From: Thermomicrobiales bacterium
GTDB lineage: Bacteria; Chloroflexota; Chloroflexia; Thermomicrobiales; UBA6265
Reading direction: 5' to 3'
NCBI GenBank assembly: GCA_025928535.1
Contig: JAICJJ010000034.1
Coordinates: forward strand, 1 to 11,425
Length of the DNA: 11,425 nucleotides
Under the pieces are notes generated by a model, which saw only the letters and a program-made list of their open reading frames with translations, had not been told where the DNA came from and did not search any database. Within the stretch, counting starts at the first letter, position 1. Each line of letters begins with the position of its first letter. Positions 7,201-11,425 of this stretch are shown here, piece after piece. Position numbers and translations under genes: made by a program.

Positions 7201-10200
7201 ATGCCTGGAATCGCTGAAGCGCCAAATCGCGTCGATTTTCCGGCGCTCGAACGCGACCTGCTCGCGTGGTGGAAAGAACAGGACATCGTCGAGCGATACC
7301 TCCATCGCAACGACGCGTCAGAGCGCCGCTATTCGTTTCTGGATGGCCCGATCACGGCGAACAACCCAATGGGCGTCCACCACGCCTGGGGCCGCACTTA
7401 CAAGGATCTCTTCCAGCGTTATCACACCATGCTCGGCGAGCGCCAGCGCTATCAGAATGGCTTCGATTGCCAAGGGCTCTGGGTCGAGGTCGAGGTCGAA
7501 AAGGAACTCGGGCTCAAGAGCAAGCGTGACATCGAAGCCTACGGCGTCGCCGACTTCGTCGAGCGCTGCAAGCAGCGCGTGCTCACCTTCGCCGACCGCA
7601 TCACCGACCAATCGATTCGTCTCGGCTACTGGATGGATTGGGACGACTCGTATTACACGATGTCGGACGAAAACAACTACACGATCTGGCATTTTCTGAA
7701 GACGTGCCACGAACGGGGCTGGATTTACAAGGGGCACGACGTGATGCCCTGGTGCCCGCGCTGCGGCACCGGCATCTCGGAACACGAAATCGTCACCGAA
7801 GGCTATCAGGAACGGACCCATCTTTCGGTTTTCGTCCGCTTTCCGCTGCTTGACGAGCCGGGCGCCAATCTCCTCGTCTGGACGACGACGCCCTGGACGC
7901 TCACGGCCAACGTCGCCGCGGCGGTCCATCCCGACCTGACCTATCTCCGCGTCGAGCAGGATGGGCAGGTCTATTACGTCGCGGAAGAAGCGGCGCGGAG
8001 CGCCCTGCGCGGCGACTATTCCGTCACCGGCAAGGTCTCCGGCGCCGATCTGGTCGGCCGGCCCTACCGCGGCCCGTTCGACGAACTTCCCGCCGAGCAG
8101 GGCATCGCCCCTCGGGTCATTCCGTGGGACGAAGTCAGCGCCAGCGAAGGAACGGGCATCGTCCACATCGCGCCCGGCTGCGGCAAGGAAGACTTCGCCC
8201 TCTCCAAGGAACATGACCTCGCGGTCGTCGCGCCGATCAACGAATTCGGCGTCTACGTCGACGGCTTCGGCGATCTGACGGGCAGTTACGTTCACGAAGT
8301 CGCCCTGCCGATCGCCGAAGATCTGAAGGCGAAAGGCCTGCTCTACCGCGCCGAGCACTATCGCCACCGATACCCGGTCTGCTGGCGCTGCGGCACCGAT
8401 CTCGTCTTCCGGCTGGTCGACGAGTGGTTCATCTCGATGGGCGAACTCCGCCAGCCGATGATGGACGTCACCCGGCAGATCGACTGGCATCCGTCGTTCG
8501 GCCTCGACCGCGAGCTCGACTGGCTCGCGCACATGGACGACTGGATGATCTCCAAGAAGCGCTACTGGGGGTTGGCGCTGCCGATCTACGAATGCCCCGC
8601 CTGCGGCCATTTCGACGTGATCGGCAGCGAAACCGAACTCGAAGCGCGCGCCGTCGAAGGCTGGGACGTTTTCGCCGGGCACACGCCGCACCGCCCGTGG
8701 ATCGACGCCGTCAAGATCGCCTGCTCGCAGTGCGGCGAAATCGTCTCCCGCATCGCCGACGTCGGCAACCCGTGGCTCGACGCCGGCATCGTGCCTTTTT
8801 CGACCCTGCACTACCGGCACGACCGGGCCTACTGGGAAAAATGGTTCCCGGCCGATCTGGTCTCCGAAAGTTTTCCCGGCCAGTTTCGCAACTGGTTCTA
8901 CTCGCTCCTCGCCCAGAGCACCGCGCTCGTCGATCGCCGCCCCTTCACCACCGTCTTCGCCTACGCGCTCATGCGCGACGAGCGGGGCGAAGAGATGCAC
9001 AAGAGCAAGGGGAACGCGATCTGGTTCGACGACGCCGCCGAAATCGCCGGCGTCGACACCATGCGCTGGCTGTTCGCCACGGCCAACCCGGACGCCAATC
9101 TCAACTTCGGCTACAACATTTGCGACGAGGTGCGCCGCCGATTCCTGATTCCGCTCTGGAACTCCTACGCCTTTTTCGCGACCTACGCCGCGCTCGATCG
9201 CTTCGATCCGGCCGATCCAGCCAACGCTGTGCCGCTGGCGGAACGGGCGCTGCTCGACCGCTGGATCGTCTCGCAATTGCACCGCCTCATCGGCGAAGTG
9301 CGGTCCGCTCTCGACGACTACGCTCCCGATCGGGCGTCGCGGGCGATCGAACGCTTCACGATCGAGGAGTTGTCGAACTGGTACATCCGGCGCAATCGCC
9401 GCCGCTTCTGGAAAAGCGAAAGCGACCGCGACAAGGCGGCCGCCTACCAGACCCTCTATGAATGCCTGACCACCCTCGCCCGGCTGCTCGCGCCGTTCGT
9501 GCCGTTCATCACCGAGGCGATGTACCAGAATCTCGTCCGCGCCGTCGATCCGCACGCCCTGGCTTCGATCCACCTGACCGACTACCCGGCGCAGGACGAA
9601 GCGAAGATCGACGCCGGCCTCTCGGCCGACATGGCCGCCGTGCTGGAAGTCGTCAGCGCCGGCCACGCGGCGCGGCAGGAAGCGGCGGTCAAGGTGCGGC
9701 AGCCGCTGCCGAAACTGCTGGTCTACGCCCGCCGCCCCGAGACGCTCGATGCGGTCCTGCGTTTGCAGAATCAGGTGCTCGACGAACTGAACGTCAAGGC
9801 GATCGACCGCCTGACGAATCCCGGCGACGTTTTCGCCTACGACATCCGGCCGAATCTGCGCGTCCTCGGGCCGAAATACGGCAAACGACTCGGCGCCGTG
9901 CGCGAGGCCCTTGGCCAGGTCGATCCCGTCCTGGTCGCCGCCCGTGTCGCCGCCAGCGAGCCGGTCGAATTGACGCTGGCGGACGGCGAACAGATCACAT
10001 TGGAGCCGTCCGAAATTCTGGTCGATCTCGCCAAGCGCGCCGGTTACGCCGCCGCGCAGGGTCCGGAGACGACGATCGTCCTCGACACGACGCTGACGCC
10101 CGAATTGATTCGGGAAGGGATCGCCCGCGATTTCGTGCGCGGCGTGCAAGACGCCCGCAAGCGCGCCGGCTATCGGATCGAAGACACGATCGCCGTCGCC

Positions 10201-10431
10201 GCCGCCGCCGACCCGGAAGTCGCCGCCGCGATCGAAGCGTTCCGGGAGACGATCGCGAACGAGATTCTGGCGGTTGCGATGACCGTCGAGGTCGAATCGG
10301 GCATGTCCGATGCGGTCGAGCCGGCCCTGGTCGAAGGCCCTGGCGGCACGGCCGTCGACGGCAAGTACGTCGATCAGATCGTCGCCGGCGACCACCACGT
10401 TCGGATCGTGCTGGAGCGGCGCTCGCGCTGA
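7201..10431 (+). CDS. ileS: Isoleucyl-tRNA synthetase, eukaryote-like type 2, with GVHH signature
   Basis: A 1076-residue cytoplasmic class I synthetase that charges tRNA-Ile. The HIGH region reads NNPMGVHH (G58, V59, H60, H61), a GXHH form. The KMSKS loop reads MHKSKGN (599-605). The editing domain has VWTTTPWTLTAN (226-237) and GTGIVHIAPGCGKEDF (317-332, D331 expected to position the mischarged amino group). Four CxxC pairs, C185/C188, C394/C397, C465/C468 and C508/C511, probably bind zinc. WFYSLLAQSTAL, the C-terminal VRQPLPKLLVYAR segment and the absence of a C-terminal Zn finger fit type 2 IleRS (IleRS2), a class linked to mupirocin tolerance. GAGGA (7188-7192) lies 8 nt before the ATG at 7201. 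The frame stays open upstream to an ATG at 6679, but that stretch is antisense to the Tat-protein gene. The gene appears monocistronic. Confidence 0.96.
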   Translation: MPGIAEAPNRVDFPALERDLLAWWKEQDIVERYLHRNDASERRYSFLDGPITANNPMGVHHAWGRTYKDLFQRYHTMLGERQRYQNGFDCQGLWVEVEVEKELGLKSKRDIEAYGVADFVERCKQRVLTFADRITDQSIRLGYWMDWDDSYYTMSDENNYTIWHFLKTCHERGWIYKGHDVMPWCPRCGTGISEHEIVTEGYQERTHLSVFVRFPLLDEPGANLLVWTTTPWTLTANVAAAVHPDLTYLRVEQDGQVYYVAEEAARSALRGDYSVTGKVSGADLVGRPYRGPFDELPAEQGIAPRVIPWDEVSASEGTGIVHIAPGCGKEDFALSKEHDLAVVAPINEFGVYVDGFGDLTGSYVHEVALPIAEDLKAKGLLYRAEHYRHRYPVCWRCGTDLVFRLVDEWFISMGELRQPMMDVTRQIDWHPSFGLDRELDWLAHMDDWMISKKRYWGLALPIYECPACGHFDVIGSETELEARAVEGWDVFAGHTPHRPWIDAVKIACSQCGEIVSRIADVGNPWLDAGIVPFSTLHYRHDRAYWEKWFPADLVSESFPGQFRNWFYSLLAQSTALVDRRPFTTVFAYALMRDERGEEMHKSKGNAIWFDDAAEIAGVDTMRWLFATANPDANLNFGYNICDEVRRRFLIPLWNSYAFFATYAALDRFDPADPANAVPLAERALLDRWIVSQLHRLIGEVRSALDDYAPDRASRAIERFTIEELSNWYIRRNRRRFWKSESDRDKAAAYQTLYECLTTLARLLAPFVPFITEAMYQNLVRAVDPHALASIHLTDYPAQDEAKIDAGLSADMAAVLEVVSAGHAARQEAAVKVRQPLPKLLVYARRPETLDAVLRLQNQVLDELNVKAIDRLTNPGDVFAYDIRPNLRVLGPKYGKRLGAVREALGQVDPVLVAARVAASEPVELTLADGEQITLEPSEILVDLAKRAGYAAAQGPETTIVLDTTLTPELIREGIARDFVRGVQDARKRAGYRIEDTIAVAAAADPEVAAAIEAFRETIANEILAVAMTVEVESGMSDAVEPALVEGPGGTAVDGKYVDQIVAGDHHVRIVLERRSR

Positions 10432-10440
10432 GCCGGACCA

Positions 10441-10472
10441 GCCCCGGATGCGGCATCGGCGCCGGCCGGGGC
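10441..10472 (+). repeat. GC-rich hairpin just after ileS
   Basis: GCCCCGG (10441-10447) and CCGGGGC (10466-10472) form a 7-bp stem with an 18-nt loop, starting 10 nt past the ileS stop. No T-run follows, so it is not a standard terminator. It could protect the 3' end of the ileS message or pause polymerase before the terminator at 10516. Confidence 0.4.
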
Positions 10473-10493
10473 GGTCGATCCGGCGGACCACCA

Positions 10494-10502
10494 TGCTATG
10501 AT
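10494..10502 (+). promoter_or_regulatory. Extended -10 promoter upstream of the peptide-binding protein gene
   Basis: TGC-TATGAT: the hexamer 10497-10502 matches TATAAT at 5 of 6 positions and has the TG extension, the best -10 in the window. No -35 of quality is seen at 16-18 nt. Initiation near 10509 would give a leader of about 145 nt before the ATG at 10654, including the hairpin at 10516-10535 and the structure at 10542-10611. Confidence 0.55.
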
Positions 10503-10515
10503 GCCGGCGCGCCAC

Positions 10516-10535
10516 ACGCCCGCAGCGGGCGTTTT
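10516..10535 (+). terminator. Intrinsic terminator hairpin between ileS and the peptide-binding protein gene
   Basis: ACGCCC (10516-10521) pairs with GGGCGT (10527-10532) around GCAGC and runs into TTTT (10532-10535). It can serve as the ileS terminator, 85 nt past the stop. However, it lies after the TATGAT promoter, so it would also act at the very start of the downstream transcript, as an attenuator or a 5' protective hairpin. The sequence alone does not decide between these. Confidence 0.65.
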
Positions 10536-10541
10536 GGCATG

Positions 10542-10611
10542 GGTCTCACGGTACGCCCCGACATGGTGGCGTGTCGTCACGATGCCGTGACGAGCCCGCG
10601 GGGCGGAGACC
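10542..10611 (+). promoter_or_regulatory. Nested three-helix structured leader RNA, class unknown
   Basis: Three consecutive helices are nested over 70 nt. P1 is GGTCTC (10542-10547) with GAGACC (10606-10611). P2 is CGCCCCG (10554-10560) with CGGGGCG (10599-10605). P3 is TCGTCACG (10574-10581) with CGTGACGA (10586-10593), closed by an ATGC tetraloop. All 21 pairs are Watson-Crick. P1 and P2 abut on the 3' side, leaving a 6-nt bulge on the 5' side, and a 13/5-nt internal loop separates P2 and P3. The structure ends 42 nt before the ATG at 10654. It looks like a cis-regulatory element or riboswitch-like RNA, but I cannot match it to a class I know. Confidence 0.5.
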
Positions 10612-10653
10612 GGCGTTGTTTCGGCCGGTTCGACGCAGGAGCGAGGACGCAAG

Positions 10654-11425
10654 ATGACTGACCCGCTTTGGTACGAAGTCCTTCGAGCGCTCGAAGCACG
10701 GAAACTTAACCGCCGACGTCTGATGCAGGCGAGCGCGGCAGCCACCGCCGCCGCCACGTTGCCGCTGGCGCGCGATTTGGCCGCCCCGCACGTGGCAAGC
10801 GCCGCGCCGCGCGCCCAATCGAACGCGAATCAGTTGGTGGTGCTGGACAGCCTCCAGACCCAAAACTGGCTCTACATGGACCCTGGCAAGTTTTACGAGA
10901 TCAATCCCAGCGCGGCGCTCAACCTGCTCTACGAGAGCCTCTATCACATTCCGGACGGCTCCAAGATCGGCGACATCAAGCCGCTGCTGGCCGAAGACAT
11001 GCCGTCGTACAGTTCCGACGGTTTGACGGCGACGATCAAGATTCGGCAAGGCGTCAAGTTCCAGAACAGCGGCAACCCGATGTCGGCCGACGACTGGGTC
11101 TGGAGCTGGAATCGTCTCAACAATCTCAAAGGCAACCCGAGTTTTCTCTTCTCCGACTTTCTCGACTCCGTCAAGGCGGTGGACCCGGCGACGGTCGAAA
11201 TCAAGCTGAAATCGCCGAACGCCGCGCTGCCGGCCATCCTGTCAGCCCAGATGATGGGCGTCATGGACAGCAAGGTCGGCATGGCCAACGGCGGCGACGC
11301 CGAAGTCGGCGCCGACCAGAAAGACAAACTCACTGACTGGATCAACAAGGGCAACTCGCTCGGCACCGGCCCCTACCGCCTGACGCAATGGGACATCTCC
11401 GGCGAGGTCATTCTCGAAAAGAATG
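10654..11425 (+). CDS. Tat-exported oligopeptide ABC transporter substrate-binding protein (family 5), C-terminus outside window
   Basis: The first 257 residues of a family 5 extracellular solute-binding protein (DppA/OppA-like, usually 500-600 long), which delivers peptides or similar solutes to an ABC importer. The N-terminus KLNRRRLMQ (R21-R23) followed by an Ala-rich segment is a twin-arginine signal. No lipobox Cys is seen, and a Ser/Ala/Asn-rich linker follows. Family landmarks then appear in order: NLLYESLYHIPDG, PLLAEDMPSYSSDGLTATIK, IRQGVKFQNSGNPMSADDW, then VDPATVEIKLKSPN and GTGPYRLTQW. The ligand cannot be predicted. GAGGA (10643-10647) lies 6 nt before the ATG. Permease and ATPase genes would be expected beyond the right edge. 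The leader upstream holds a promoter, a terminator hairpin and a structured element. Confidence 0.93.
   Translation, partial: MTDPLWYEVLRALEARKLNRRRLMQASAAATAAATLPLARDLAAPHVASAAPRAQSNANQLVVLDSLQTQNWLYMDPGKFYEINPSAALNLLYESLYHIPDGSKIGDIKPLLAEDMPSYSSDGLTATIKIRQGVKFQNSGNPMSADDWVWSWNRLNNLKGNPSFLFSDFLDSVKAVDPATVEIKLKSPNAALPAILSAQMMGVMDSKVGMANGGDAEVGADQKDKLTDWINKGNSLGTGPYRLTQWDISGEVILEKN

Noticed and set aside
7318..10515. Minus-strand open frame of 1065 codons opposite ileS
   Set aside because: It mirrors ileS throughout, shows no recognisable motif and has the Arg/Asp/Val/Gly-biased makeup typical of an antisense frame in GC-rich DNA. Every IleRS landmark is on the plus strand.
10620..10645. GGTTCGA resembling a tRNA T-loop
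   Set aside because: The flanking five bases on each side do not pair and no acceptor, D or anticodon arms are found.

Overview
This GC-rich window has dense, codon-biased coding on both strands and short intergenic gaps. The secreted proteins carry twin-arginine signals of the form 'short N-terminus, then DRR or NRRR plus an Ala-rich stretch', and holB lies directly before ricT. I infer a bacterium of the phylum Chloroflexota, probably near Thermomicrobia. There is no rRNA or tRNA in the window to confirm this.

Layout, left to right. (1) Positions 1-891, minus: N-terminal 297 residues of a molybdopterin-binding large subunit of the xanthine dehydrogenase / CO dehydrogenase family; the gene runs off the left edge. 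It has its own extended -10 promoter. (2) Positions 993-4360, minus: a tight cluster transcribed leftwards, made of a membrane-anchored NERD-like protein, holB (DNA polymerase III delta'), ricT (PSP1 family) and a small unrecognised protein. The first three are translationally coupled (1-nt gap, then an ATGA overlap). (3) Positions 4482-5303, minus: a DUF2085-like membrane protein. It is divergent from (4) positions 5492-6277, plus: a PAP2 phosphatase with a perfect TTGACA promoter. (5) Positions 6297-6372: an imperfect palindromic element between convergent genes. (6) Positions 6393-6926, minus: a small Tat-exported protein of unknown function. (7) Positions 7201-10431, plus: isoleucyl-tRNA synthetase of the eukaryote-like type 2, with an unusual GVHH sequence in place of HIGH. 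Its leader contains an intrinsic terminator, suggesting attenuation. (8) Positions 10654 to the right edge, plus: Tat-exported substrate-binding protein of an oligopeptide ABC importer. It is preceded by a TATGAT promoter, a terminator hairpin and a nested three-helix RNA structure.

The genes do not form a single pathway. The coherent unit is NERD-like/holB/ricT, of which holB-ricT is a recurring bacterial neighbourhood. The most interesting material is regulatory. Four or five promoters share the extended -10 form TGnTAnnnT. Both right-hand plus-strand genes have a promoter followed closely by a hairpin and T-run, and one of these is followed by a 70-nt structured leader I cannot assign to a known class. 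I found no CRISPR array, prophage, transposase or defence system.
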